From Chloroflexota bacterium (lineage in GTDB: Bacteria; Chloroflexota; Limnocylindria; Limnocylindrales; CSP1-4), in the NCBI GenBank assembly GCA_027457005.1, contig DAIDTV010000078.1:1-7195 (forward strand): a stretch of DNA of 7,195 nucleotides, in the 5' to 3' direction. The notes under the pieces are model-generated. The model had not been told where the DNA came from and ran no database searches. It saw only the letters and a list, made by a program, of their open reading frames with translations. The position numbers and the translations under genes were made by a program. Each line of letters opens with the position of its first letter. The stretch's first letter is position 1. Shown piece by piece: positions 1-6,543 of this stretch.

Positions 1-10
1 GGTCACCACG

Positions 11-15
11 GGAGG
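11..15 (+). promoter_or_regulatory. Ribosome binding site of ftsY
   Basis: GGAGG lies 11 nt before the ATG at 27 and supports that start, though the spacing is slightly long. The only other sequence before ftsY is 10 nt, too short to assign to an upstream gene. Confidence 0.5.
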
Positions 16-26
16 GATGGTCCGGG

Positions 27-1196
27 ATGTTCTGGCGACGAAGCAGGCACGAGCCGGCGCCGGAGGAGGAGGCCGCGGGGCCGGGCGCGCCAGGCCAGGC
101 CGTCGAGGAGCCCGGCGTCGAAGCCGCGGAGTCCGGCGCGAGCAGCCCGGACCCCGGCACGAGCAGCCCGGACCCCGGCGCGAGCAGCCCGGACCCCGGC
201 ACGAGCAGCCCGGACACCGGCGCGAGCGACCCGGATCGCGGCGGGCCCGACGCCTCCCCTGCCACCGCCCCGGGCGCGTCGCCGGAATCGTCCGGCGAGC
301 CGGGCGCCACCATCGCGGACGGCCTGCAGGCCAGCCGGCGCGGCTTCATGGCGCGCCTCCACGGGATCTTCCGCGCGGGCCCGGTCGACGAGGCGACCTG
401 GGAGGAGGTCGAGGAGACCCTGATCGCGGGGGACGTCGGGGCCCGCCTGGCGATGGACGTGGTCGCACGCGCACGAGCACGGCGCGACCAGGGCGGTCCG
501 GAGGCCGCCGTCCGTGCCGAGCTCGCCCGCCTGCTTCCCGCGGCGGCCACTGGGCCCTGGCGCCCCGGCCGCCCTGATCCATCGCTGCCGGCCGTGGTCC
601 TGGTCGTGGGCGTCAACGGCACGGGCAAGACAACGTCGATCGCGAAGATCGCGGCACGCTTCGCCGGCGAGGGCGATCGCGTGATCCTGGCCGCGGCCGA
701 CACGTTCCGGGCCGCCGCCATCGAGCAACTCGAGACGTGGGCCGGTCGCCTCGACCTGCCCGTGGTCGCGCACAAGGCCGGGGCCGACCCGTCGGCCGTG
801 GTGTTCGACGCGCTGGACGCCGCCGTGGCGCGCGGCGCCGACGTGGTGATCGTCGACACCGCGGGACGCCTCCACACGCGGCACAACCTGATGGAGGAGC
901 TGACCAAGATACGGCGCACCATCGACCGACGGCTGCCGGGCGTGACGCCGGAGGTCCTGTTCGTGCTCGACGCGACCACCGGCCAGAACGGGCTGGCGCA
1001 GGCGAAGGCCTTCCACGAGGCGACCGTCCTCACCGGGATCGTCCTGACCAAGCTCGACTCGACGGCCAAGGGCGGCATCGTCTTCGCCATCGAGCAGGCG
1101 CTGGCCGTCCCGGTCGTGTTCGCCGGCGTCGGCGAGCGCGTGGTCGACCTCGTGGACTTCGATCCCGCATCGTTCGTAGAGGCGCTCTTCGCCTGA
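27..1196 (+). CDS. ftsY: Signal recognition particle receptor GTPase FtsY
   Basis: FtsY is the membrane-associated SRP receptor. It pairs with Ffh-GTP on ribosome-nascent chain complexes, hands them to the Sec translocon, and the two GTPases activate each other. The 389-residue product has a low-complexity acidic, Pro/Ser-rich N-terminal region (residues 1-95), replacing the acidic A domain of E. coli FtsY, with five 7-residue repeats at 38-72. An N domain follows (about 98-190), then the G domain: P-loop GVNGTGKTT (195-203), DTFRAAAIEQL, DTAGR (277-281), TKLD (341-344), and the family-typical end GVGERVVDLVDFDPASFVEALF. The ATG at 27 is chosen because it gives the usual Met-Phe plus basic start and has GGAGG upstream. 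The gene is complete. ffh follows after 138 nt, the usual partner arrangement. Confidence 0.96.
   Translation: MFWRRSRHEPAPEEEAAGPGAPGQAVEEPGVEAAESGASSPDPGTSSPDPGASSPDPGTSSPDTGASDPDRGGPDASPATAPGASPESSGEPGATIADGLQASRRGFMARLHGIFRAGPVDEATWEEVEETLIAGDVGARLAMDVVARARARRDQGGPEAAVRAELARLLPAAATGPWRPGRPDPSLPAVVLVVGVNGTGKTTSIAKIAARFAGEGDRVILAAADTFRAAAIEQLETWAGRLDLPVVAHKAGADPSAVVFDALDAAVARGADVVIVDTAGRLHTRHNLMEELTKIRRTIDRRLPGVTPEVLFVLDATTGQNGLAQAKAFHEATVLTGIVLTKLDSTAKGGIVFAIEQALAVPVVFAGVGERVVDLVDFDPASFVEALFA
138..242 (+). repeat. Five 21-bp in-frame tandem repeats inside ftsY
   Basis: Units start at 138, 159, 180, 201 and 222. Each encodes (A/T)SSPDPG with decay in the last two copies (SSPDTG, SDPDRG). 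Units alternate GCG/ACG at the first codon, giving A-T-A-T-A, so the array probably grew by duplication of a 42-bp dimer. The first four copies are near-identical at the DNA level. The length being a multiple of three means copy-number change would keep the frame. Confidence 0.92.
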
Positions 1197-1205
1197 CCCG
1201 CGGCC

Positions 1206-1234
1206 GCGACACCGTCCGAGCGACCGGCTACACT
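1206..1234 (+). promoter_or_regulatory. Candidate sigma70-type promoter for ffh
   Basis: A -35-like GCGACA (1206-1211, 4/6 to TTGACA) is followed after exactly 17 nt by TACACT (1229-1234, 4/6 to TATAAT, keeping the important first T, A and last T). Predicted start of transcription is near 1241. It is preceded by GC, giving GCTACACT, close to the GCTATACT seen before rplS. This would give ffh and the genes after it a promoter separate from ftsY. Confidence 0.5.
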
Positions 1235-1317
1235 GCTCCTGCGCCGGCACGCAGCCGGCAACTTCGGTGTCGCCAGAACCCGCGCACCACCACGGCGCCC
1301 CGCCCACGGGCGCCAGC

Positions 1318-1322
1318 AGGAG
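1318..1322 (+). promoter_or_regulatory. Ribosome binding site of ffh
   Basis: AGGAG sits 12 nt before the GTG at 1335. It is the only good Shine-Dalgarno match near this start, and it lies within the 3' strand of the 10-bp stem 1233-1242/1316-1325. Confidence 0.5.
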
Positions 1323-1334
1323 CAGATCCCGCCC

Positions 1335-2660
1335 GTGTTCGACGCCCTCTCGGATCGCCTGCGGGACGTCCTCGGCCGCCTGACCGGACGGGGCCACGTC
1401 ACCGAGGCCGACGTCGACGCCGCCATGCGCGAGGTGCGGCTCGCACTCCTGGAGGCCGACGTCAACTACCGCGTGGTCAAGGACTTCGTGGCCCGGGTCC
1501 GCGCACGTGCCGTCGGCGCGGACATCCTGGAGAGCCTGAACGCCGGGCAGCAGGTCATCAAGATCGTCAACGAGGAGCTCACCGCACTCCTGGGACAGGG
1601 AGACCGCACCTTCCGGCTCATTGGGCAACCCGCGATCGTCGCGCTGGTCGGGCTCCAGGGTTCGGGCAAGACCACCTCCGCGGCCAAGCTCGCCCGCTAC
1701 CTCGTGAGGCAGGGCCGGCAGCCGCTCATGGTGGCGGCCGATCCGTACCGGCCCGCGGCCGTGGACCAGCTCGAGCAGCTCGGCCGCAGCCTGGCCATTC
1801 CCGTGTACACCGCCCCGCAGGGAACCCCGGTGGTACGCATCGCGCAGGACGGAGTCGCCCACGCGAAGCGCATCGGGCGCGACGTGGTGATCCTCGACAC
1901 GGCCGGGCGGCTGACCGTGGACGAGGCACTCATGGAGGAGATCCGGCAGGTCGCGGCGGCGGTGAAGCCGAGCGAGACGCTGCTGGTGGTGGACGCCATG
2001 ACCGGCCAGGAGGCCGTCAACGTTGCCCAGGCGTTCGCCGCAACGGTGCCCCTGACGGGCCTGGTGCTGACCAAGATCGACGGCGACGCCCGTGGAGGCG
2101 CGGCGCTCTCGATCGGGGCGGTCAGCGGGCTGGCCGTCAAGTTTCTGGGGACCGGCGAGAAGACCGACGCGCTCGAGCCCTTCTACCCCGACCGGCTGGC
2201 CGGACGGATCCTCGGGATGGGTGACGTGCTGAGCCTGATCGAGCGGGCCCAGGAGACGTTCGACGCGAAGGCGGCCGAGAAGGCGGCGGAGAAGCTCCGG
2301 AAGAACGCGTTCACGCTCGACGATTTTCTCGAGCAGATGCAGCAGATGAAGCGGATGGGCCCCATCGGCCAGCTTCTCGAGATGATCCCCGGCATGCGCG
2401 GCCTTGCGAAAGAGGCGCAGGGGGCAGCGGACCGCGGGGAGCTGAAGCACGTGGAGGCGATCATCCAGTCGATGACCCGCCAGGAGCGGGCGGATCCCAC
2501 GATCCTCAATGCGTCCCGGCGACGGCGGATCGCGCGTGGCTCGGGCACGAGCCTGCCCGACGTCAACCGCCTGGTGAAGCAGTTCGGCGAGATGCAGAAG
2601 CTCATGCGAATGATGCAGCGACAGGGAGGACGGCGGCCACCGCTGCCGTTTGGGAGATGA
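1335..2660 (+). CDS. ffh: Signal recognition particle protein Ffh (SRP54)
   Basis: Ffh binds signal peptides as they leave the ribosome, together with SRP RNA, and docks on FtsY. The 441-residue product contains the N domain (about 1-88), then the G domain with P-loop GLQGSGKTT (106-114), DTAGR (188-192), TKIDG (246-250) and GTGEKTDALEPFYPDRLAGRI. The M domain (about 325-430) is methionine-rich (QMQQMKRMGPIGQLLEMIPGM region, KLMRMMQRQ) and holds the RNA-binding signature SRRRRIARGSGTSLPDVNRL (394-413). The GTG start is chosen because it yields the canonical MFDALSDRL opening. The tail after the M domain is short and basic (GGRRPPLPFGR). The stop overlaps the next start as ATGA, implying translational coupling. 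It probably uses a promoter in the upstream gap, and initiation may be limited by the leader structure. Confidence 0.97.
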   Translation: MFDALSDRLRDVLGRLTGRGHVTEADVDAAMREVRLALLEADVNYRVVKDFVARVRARAVGADILESLNAGQQVIKIVNEELTALLGQGDRTFRLIGQPAIVALVGLQGSGKTTSAAKLARYLVRQGRQPLMVAADPYRPAAVDQLEQLGRSLAIPVYTAPQGTPVVRIAQDGVAHAKRIGRDVVILDTAGRLTVDEALMEEIRQVAAAVKPSETLLVVDAMTGQEAVNVAQAFAATVPLTGLVLTKIDGDARGGAALSIGAVSGLAVKFLGTGEKTDALEPFYPDRLAGRILGMGDVLSLIERAQETFDAKAAEKAAEKLRKNAFTLDDFLEQMQQMKRMGPIGQLLEMIPGMRGLAKEAQGAADRGELKHVEAIIQSMTRQERADPTILNASRRRRIARGSGTSLPDVNRLVKQFGEMQKLMRMMQRQGGRRPPLPFGR

Positions 2661-4567
2661 CGATCGATCAGCCCGATGCCACCGCCGGCCCGCCCGGCGA
2701 TGCGCCGACCACCGTGACGCCCGCGCTGGCGGATGTCCCCGCGAACCCGCCGGTGCCCGAACCCTCTGCCGACGGGTGGACGATCCCGCCGGTTCAGCCG
2801 CCCGTCGCGCCGGCGAAGGCCGGCGGGCTGCGCCCCTGGCGATGGTGGATCGCGATCGTCGCGACGGTGATCGTGATCGCCGCCGCCGCCGGCGTGGCGC
2901 TGGTGACCACGCGCGCGGCCACGTCGGCCACCATCGCGTACGTGCCGGCGAACGCACTCGTGTACGCGGAGGGGCGGCTCGACATGCCGGGCGACCAGGG
3001 CGCGACGGTCGCGTCGTTCCTGTCGCACTTCCCCGGGTTCTCCGACACCTCGAACCTGCAGACGAAGCTCAACGACACCTGGGACCGGCTGCTGGGCCAG
3101 ATCCCCGGTAACACGTACACCTACAGCGCCGACATCGCGCCCTGGGTGCAGGGAACGGTGGCGGTCGCGATCCTGCCGGGAGCCAGCCCGTCGGCGCCGG
3201 AAGCCGTCGCGCTCGTGGCGGTCGCCGACCAGGCGAAGGCGCAGTCCGAGCTCGACAGGATCGTCGCCGACGCCAGGTCCGCCGGCCGGGCGCCGGTACA
3301 GTCGACCGTGGGCGGCGCCACGGTCTGGACGTTCCCCTCGGCGGCGGGAAGCACACCCGCCGCGGGCCATGCCATGCACGTCGCCCTGCTGCAGGGGATG
3401 CTCGTCGTGACGAACGACACCGCCGCGATCACGGCGGTCCAGGACGTCAAGTCGGGCGCGGCCGCCAGCCTCGCGTCCTCCCAGGCCTATCGGGACGCAT
3501 CGGCCGGGGCCGCCTCGAGCAACCTCGCCTCGATCTACATCTCGACGGCGTCGCTTCGCCAGCAGGTGGCCGCGCTGGTGCCGAGTGCGGCGCCGGCGGC
3601 GCCCGCGGCGTCCCCGCTCGCGTCGCCGCTGGTCGCGTGCGCGGCGCAGGCGATCCCGACCAGCGTGTACGGCACGCTCCGCGCCCAGGCGGACCAGCTC
3701 GTGGCGGACCTCCGGGCGCCGCTGCCGGCCGGGTCGTCACCGGCCCCGGCGCGCCAGTCGGCCCTGGTTGACCACGTGCCCGGCACTGCGCTCGCCTATC
3801 TCGAGACGCATGACCTGGGGAAGGCGCTGGCGTGCCTGGTCACCCAGGTCAAGGCGGCAATCCCCGCTGCGTCCGGCGGCTCCTCGGCGAACCTCGGTCA
3901 GGTCGAGGGGATGCTGGGGGGGCAGCTCGAGTCGTTCGTGTCCTGGCTCGGCGACGCCGGCATCGTCGTGGAGGCCCCGGCGGCAGGCCAGCAGCTCCCG
4001 GCGGTCGGGATCATCGCGACCGTGACGGACACCACACTCGCCGAGCAGCGCCTGGCAGAGCTGCAGTCGCTCGCCGGCCTCGCGTCCGCCAGTGGGCTCG
4101 CGGGGATCAGCGTCTCCACCGAGCACGACGGCGCGGCGACCATCACCACGCTCTCCGTGGCGTCGTCGGCGCTGTCGGTCCCCGGCAGCATCGGCGGAGC
4201 GGGAGGCACGCCGCCGACCGTCGCCATGAGCTGGACGCTCTCCGACGGGCGGTTCGTCCTGGGGCTCGGGCCGAGCGTGGTCCGGAGCTTCCTCGACCTG
4301 CCGGCCGGGCAGAGCCTTGGTGCGACGCCGGCGTTCAGCGCGGCCCTGGCCTCCGCCGGCGGGCCGTCGACGGGAGGCTTCGCCTACCTCGATCTGCGCG
4401 CGATCCGCGCCACGGCCGAGGCGGTGATCCCGTCCGCCGATCGCTCCAACTACGAGGCCAACATCCGGCCCTACCTGCTCCCGTTCGACCGGCTGGTGGT
4501 CGTCAACGGCCTGGAAGGGTCCACCACGACCACCCGCGCGATCATCACCGTCAGCAATCCGCAGTAG
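2657..4567 (+). CDS. Membrane-anchored DUF3352-like protein of unknown function
   Basis: A 636-residue protein resembling the DUF3352 family by my reading of its motifs; function unknown. Residues 1-60 are Pro/Ala-rich and probably cytoplasmic. WRWW plus a hydrophobic stretch (about 64-86) makes one transmembrane helix, and the long Ala/Ser/Gly-rich remainder is predicted outside the membrane. There is no lipobox. The outer part has two similar halves. VPANALVYAEGRLDMPG (96-112) is matched by VPGTALAYLETHDLG (374-388). LLQGMLVVTNDTAAI (244-258) with a following IYIST (293) is matched by LSDGRFVLGLGPSVV (528-542) with a following FAYLDL (575). The ATG at 2657 overlaps the ffh stop by 4 nt; GGGAG directly abuts the ATG, too close for normal use, so reinitiation by ribosomes leaving ffh is likely. 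rpsP begins 26 nt downstream. The family call is moderately sure; a role linked to SRP export is only suggested by position. Confidence 0.8.
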   Translation: MTIDQPDATAGPPGDAPTTVTPALADVPANPPVPEPSADGWTIPPVQPPVAPAKAGGLRPWRWWIAIVATVIVIAAAAGVALVTTRAATSATIAYVPANALVYAEGRLDMPGDQGATVASFLSHFPGFSDTSNLQTKLNDTWDRLLGQIPGNTYTYSADIAPWVQGTVAVAILPGASPSAPEAVALVAVADQAKAQSELDRIVADARSAGRAPVQSTVGGATVWTFPSAAGSTPAAGHAMHVALLQGMLVVTNDTAAITAVQDVKSGAAASLASSQAYRDASAGAASSNLASIYISTASLRQQVAALVPSAAPAAPAASPLASPLVACAAQAIPTSVYGTLRAQADQLVADLRAPLPAGSSPAPARQSALVDHVPGTALAYLETHDLGKALACLVTQVKAAIPAASGGSSANLGQVEGMLGGQLESFVSWLGDAGIVVEAPAAGQQLPAVGIIATVTDTTLAEQRLAELQSLAGLASASGLAGISVSTEHDGAATITTLSVASSALSVPGSIGGAGGTPPTVAMSWTLSDGRFVLGLGPSVVRSFLDLPAGQSLGATPAFSAALASAGGPSTGGFAYLDLRAIRATAEAVIPSADRSNYEANIRPYLLPFDRLVVVNGLEGSTTTTRAIITVSNPQ

Positions 4568-4580
4568 TCAGTCCAGGCAC

Positions 4581-4588
4581 AAGGAGGT
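4581..4588 (+). promoter_or_regulatory. Full-consensus Shine-Dalgarno of rpsP
   Basis: AAGGAGGT, the strongest ribosome binding site in the window, lies 5 nt before the TTG at 4594. It decides the unusual TTG start and may offset the weak start codon to give the high expression needed for a ribosomal protein. Confidence 0.88.
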
Positions 4589-4593
4589 TTCGC

Positions 4594-4848
4594 TTGTCCG
4601 TCAGGATCCGTCTTTCGCGCGTCGGCGCGACCAAGCAGCCCGCCTACCGCGTCGTCGTCATGGACAGTCGGAGCGCCCGGGACGGCCGCGCGATCGAGAC
4701 GATCGGGCACTACAACCCGCGCACCGATCCGGTCGAGTTTCAGGTCGACGCCGAGAAGGCGACGCGCTGGATGAGCCAGGGCGCCACCCCGTCGGATACC
4801 GTGGAGCGGCTGTTCCGCCGCGCCGGCATCCTGCCGAGCGCGAAGTAG
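4594..4848 (+). CDS. rpsP: 30S ribosomal protein S16
   Basis: S16 is an early-binding small-subunit protein that contacts 16S rRNA and helps order the 5' and central domains. The 84-residue product shows the family pattern throughout: VRIRLSRVGATKQPAYRVVV at the N-terminus, then DSRSARDGRAIETIGHYNP, followed by the C-terminal helix region DTVERLFRRAGIL. Length is normal. The TTG start is chosen from the ideal AAGGAGGT 5 nt upstream and from S16 proteins normally beginning just before VRIRL. Longer in-frame readings upstream would lack any ribosome binding site and would run antisense-like codons through the previous gene. It heads the classic rpsP-khpA-rimM-trmD-rplS order. Confidence 0.97.
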   Translation: MSVRIRLSRVGATKQPAYRVVVMDSRSARDGRAIETIGHYNPRTDPVEFQVDAEKATRWMSQGATPSDTVERLFRRAGILPSAK

Positions 4849-4868
4849 GGAAGCGAGGAGAGACCGGG

Positions 4869-5102
4869 ATGGGTGCGGTCGAGCTCGTGGAATACGTGGC
4901 GCGTTCCCTCGTGGACGAACCCGAAGCGGTGACCGTGGGGATCCACGAGGACCGCGAGGGCACCGTCATCGAGCTGCACGTGGCCGAGGACGACATGGGA
5001 AAGGTGATCGGTCGGAACGGCAGCGTCGCGAAGGCGCTCCGGACCCTGCTCAAGGTGATGTCGGCCAGGCAGGGCGAATCGATCTCGCTCGAGATCGTCT
5101 GA
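4869..5102 (+). CDS. khpA: KH-domain RNA-binding protein KhpA
   Basis: A 77-residue single KH-domain protein (formerly YlqC). In Gram-positive bacteria KhpA pairs with KhpB/EloR, binds many RNAs, and affects cell elongation and division; its role here is by homology. The protein opens with ELVEYVARSLVDEPEAV, followed by a beta strand (TVIELHVAEDDMGKVIG) and the RNA-binding GxxG loop in GKVIGRNG (44-51), then the helix SVAKALRTLLKVMSARQG. Length is normal for the family. GAGGAGA (4855-4861) lies 7 nt before the ATG. It starts 20 nt after rpsP and ends 2 nt before rimM, its usual place between S16 and RimM. Confidence 0.93.
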   Translation: MGAVELVEYVARSLVDEPEAVTVGIHEDREGTVIELHVAEDDMGKVIGRNGSVAKALRTLLKVMSARQGESISLEIV

Positions 5103-5104
5103 GC

Positions 5105-5734
5105 GTGCCCCCCGAGGGCGAGCGGCTCGTCGTCGGGCTCGTCCGGGGCGTGCACGGCCTGGACGGCACGGTCCGGGTCGAGCCGCTCTCCGACGACGCC
5201 GCGCGGTTCGAGCCGGGCGCCCGCCTCTTCCCGGAGGTGAGCCCGCGCCGGCTCACCGTCGAGTGGGCGCAGGCCGACGCGCCCGGGTTGCTGGTCCGGT
5301 TCCGCGAGGTGCAGACGCGGGAGGCCGCGGATCGCCTCCGCGGCGTGTACCTGGAGGCGATCGCGCCGGCCGCCGACCTCGGCCCGGACGAGTACTGGTG
5401 GCACGAGGTCATCGGCGTGCCCGTCACGACCGGGTCGGGCGAGGCACTCGGCGCGGTCGACGACATCTTCCGTGCCGGGGGCAGCGAGGTCTACGTGGTG
5501 CGTGGGGGACCTCGCGGCGAGCTGCTGGTCCCGGCCGTCCGGTCGGTGATCCTGGAGTTCGCACCGCGCGATGGGCGGCGGGTGGTGGACGCGGAGGCGC
5601 TGGGGCTCGACGAGATGCGGCCCCGGCGGCGGAGAGGCCGTCGCTCGTCGAAGGCGGGCGTGGCTGCCGGCGATGGGGCGACCGAACCGCGGGCGAACCG
5701 GGCGACCGATCTGCCGGAGGCCGGGCGCGCCTGA
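5105..5734 (+). CDS. rimM: Ribosome maturation factor RimM
   Basis: RimM binds S19 in the 30S head and assists late 16S rRNA folding and processing. The 209-residue product has the N-terminal barrel domain (VGLVRGVHGLDGTVRVEPLS, 10-29, and the FREVQTREAADRLRG segment) and the PRC-barrel domain beginning EYWWHEVIG (96-104), with ELLVPAV and IL strands, ending near LGLDEM (171). A 38-residue tail follows that begins with the Arg cluster RPRRRRGRR and then becomes low complexity; most RimM proteins end near where it begins. The GTG at 5105 is 2 nt after the khpA stop. There is no clear Shine-Dalgarno, so coupling to khpA is likely. The trmD start follows the stop by one nucleotide. Confidence 0.94.
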   Translation: MPPEGERLVVGLVRGVHGLDGTVRVEPLSDDAARFEPGARLFPEVSPRRLTVEWAQADAPGLLVRFREVQTREAADRLRGVYLEAIAPAADLGPDEYWWHEVIGVPVTTGSGEALGAVDDIFRAGGSEVYVVRGGPRGELLVPAVRSVILEFAPRDGRRVVDAEALGLDEMRPRRRRGRRSSKAGVAAGDGATEPRANRATDLPEAGRA

Positions 5735-5735
5735 C

Positions 5736-6533
5736 GTGCGCATCGACGTCGTCTCGCTCTTTCCGGCGCTGTTTCCCGGGCCGCTGGCCGAGAGCATCCC
5801 GGGTCGCGCCCTCGCGCGGGGCCTCGCCGAGCTGCACAGCCACGACCTCCGACAGTGGGGCCTGGGTCGCCACCGCAGCGTGGACGACTACACGTACGGC
5901 GGGGGGGCGGGCATGGTCCTCCGTCCCGAGCCCGTGGCCGCGGCACTTGACGCGGTGCGTGGCACGGACGGCTTCGTGATCCTCGTCGATCCCGGTGGAG
6001 AGCGCTTCTCCCAGGCTCGCGCCCGCGACCTCGCCGCTCGGCCGCACCTGGTGGTCGTCTGTCCCCGGTACGAGGGCGTGGACGACCGGATCCGGCGGAT
6101 GGTCGACCTGGAGCTGTCCATCGGCGACTACGTGCTCTCGGGCGGCGAGCTGCCCGCGCTGGTGCTGATCGACGCCGTCCTGCGGCTGCTCCCCGGGGCC
6201 ATCGACGCGGCGTCCACCGAGGAGGAGTCGTTCGCCGACGGGCTGCTCGAGTACCCGCAGTTCACGCGGCCGCCCGACTTCCGCGGCGAGCGGGTCCCCG
6301 AGGTGCTGGTGAGCGGCGACCACGCGGCCGTGGCCCGATGGCGCCGTGAGCAGGCGCTGGCGCGCACGCGGCGGAACCGCCCGGACCTGCGCGCTCCGTG
6401 GGCATCGGGCGACTCGGCCGCGCGAGAGGGCGACCGCGGCGGGAACGCCGGTCGACCCGGGCGTCGGGGCCACGCGAGGGAGGACGACGCGGAACGGTGG
6501 GACCGCGCGCCTGGCGAGGGGACGGAGCCCTGA
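5736..6533 (+). CDS. trmD: tRNA (guanine-37-N1)-methyltransferase TrmD
   Basis: TrmD uses S-adenosylmethionine to methylate G37 beside the anticodon, preventing +1 frameshifting. It is a SPOUT-class (trefoil-knot) dimer. The 265-residue product shows RIDVVSLFPALF at the start, then DDYTYGGGAGMV, CPRYEGVDDR (109-118), and the knot segment ELSIGDYVLSGGELPALVLI. SFADGLLEYPQFTRP follows, whose Asp168 matches the family's catalytic-base position, and then VPEVLVSGDH and the C-terminal helical RRNRPDL. The GTG at 5736 is chosen because the protein family starts exactly there; an in-frame ATG at 5571 would run through rimM. After RRNRPDL there is an additional low-complexity, Arg/Gly/Glu-rich tail of about 48 residues not usual in TrmD. 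GGAGG (5716-5720) is 15 nt upstream, rather far, so coupling to rimM is likely. Confidence 0.95.
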   Translation: MRIDVVSLFPALFPGPLAESIPGRALARGLAELHSHDLRQWGLGRHRSVDDYTYGGGAGMVLRPEPVAAALDAVRGTDGFVILVDPGGERFSQARARDLAARPHLVVVCPRYEGVDDRIRRMVDLELSIGDYVLSGGELPALVLIDAVLRLLPGAIDAASTEEESFADGLLEYPQFTRPPDFRGERVPEVLVSGDHAAVARWRREQALARTRRNRPDLRAPWASGDSAAREGDRGGNAGRPGRRGHAREDDAERWDRAPGEGTEP

Positions 6534-6543
6534 CCCCTCCGTC

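Larger units (their letters stand above)
1206..1325 (+). promoter_or_regulatory. Structured 5' leader of ffh with a sequestered ribosome binding site
   Basis: Perfect inverted repeats in the 138-nt gap: 1233-1242 with 1316-1325 (10 bp, CTGCTCCTGC/GCAGGAGCAG), enclosing hairpins 1243-1248/1254-1259 (6 bp, 5-nt loop) and 1294-1300/1308-1314 (7 bp, 7-nt loop). This makes a compact three-way junction whose closing stem contains the AGGAG ribosome binding site (1318-1322). A further 9-bp pair, 1206-1214 with 1265-1273, crosses the closing stem, so it could form only as a pseudoknot or as an alternative fold. No U-tract follows, so this is not an intrinsic terminator. I do not recognise a known riboswitch or the SRP RNA here. 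Function is inference. Confidence 0.45.

Noticed and set aside
138..242. CRISPR-like array
   Set aside because: The units are contiguous with no spacers and keep the ftsY reading frame, so it is a coding tandem repeat.
1294..1314. Intrinsic terminator between ftsY and ffh
   Set aside because: The 7-bp GC stem is followed by CAGCAGGAG, not a T-run, and it sits directly against the ffh ribosome binding site.
1197..1334. SRP RNA (4.5S) gene between ftsY and ffh
   Set aside because: The conserved tetraloop and internal-loop signature of SRP RNA (GGTCAGG...GGAAGCAGCC type) is absent; the hairpins here do not form its rod.
3..2957. A 984-residue open frame on the minus strand across ftsY and ffh
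   Set aside because: It is antisense to two certain genes. Its protein is Arg/His/Leu-rich and repetitive, as expected from the complement of high-GC codons, which rarely produce stops. No domain is visible.
3832..4593. Long N-terminal extension of S16 in the same frame
   Set aside because: This stretch is an out-of-frame Arg-rich reading of the DUF3352-like gene. The ideal AAGGAGGT places the S16 start at 4594.
5571..5735. Earlier ATG start for TrmD
   Set aside because: It would overlap rimM by 164 nt in another frame and add residues not found in TrmD; the family start is at GTG 5736.
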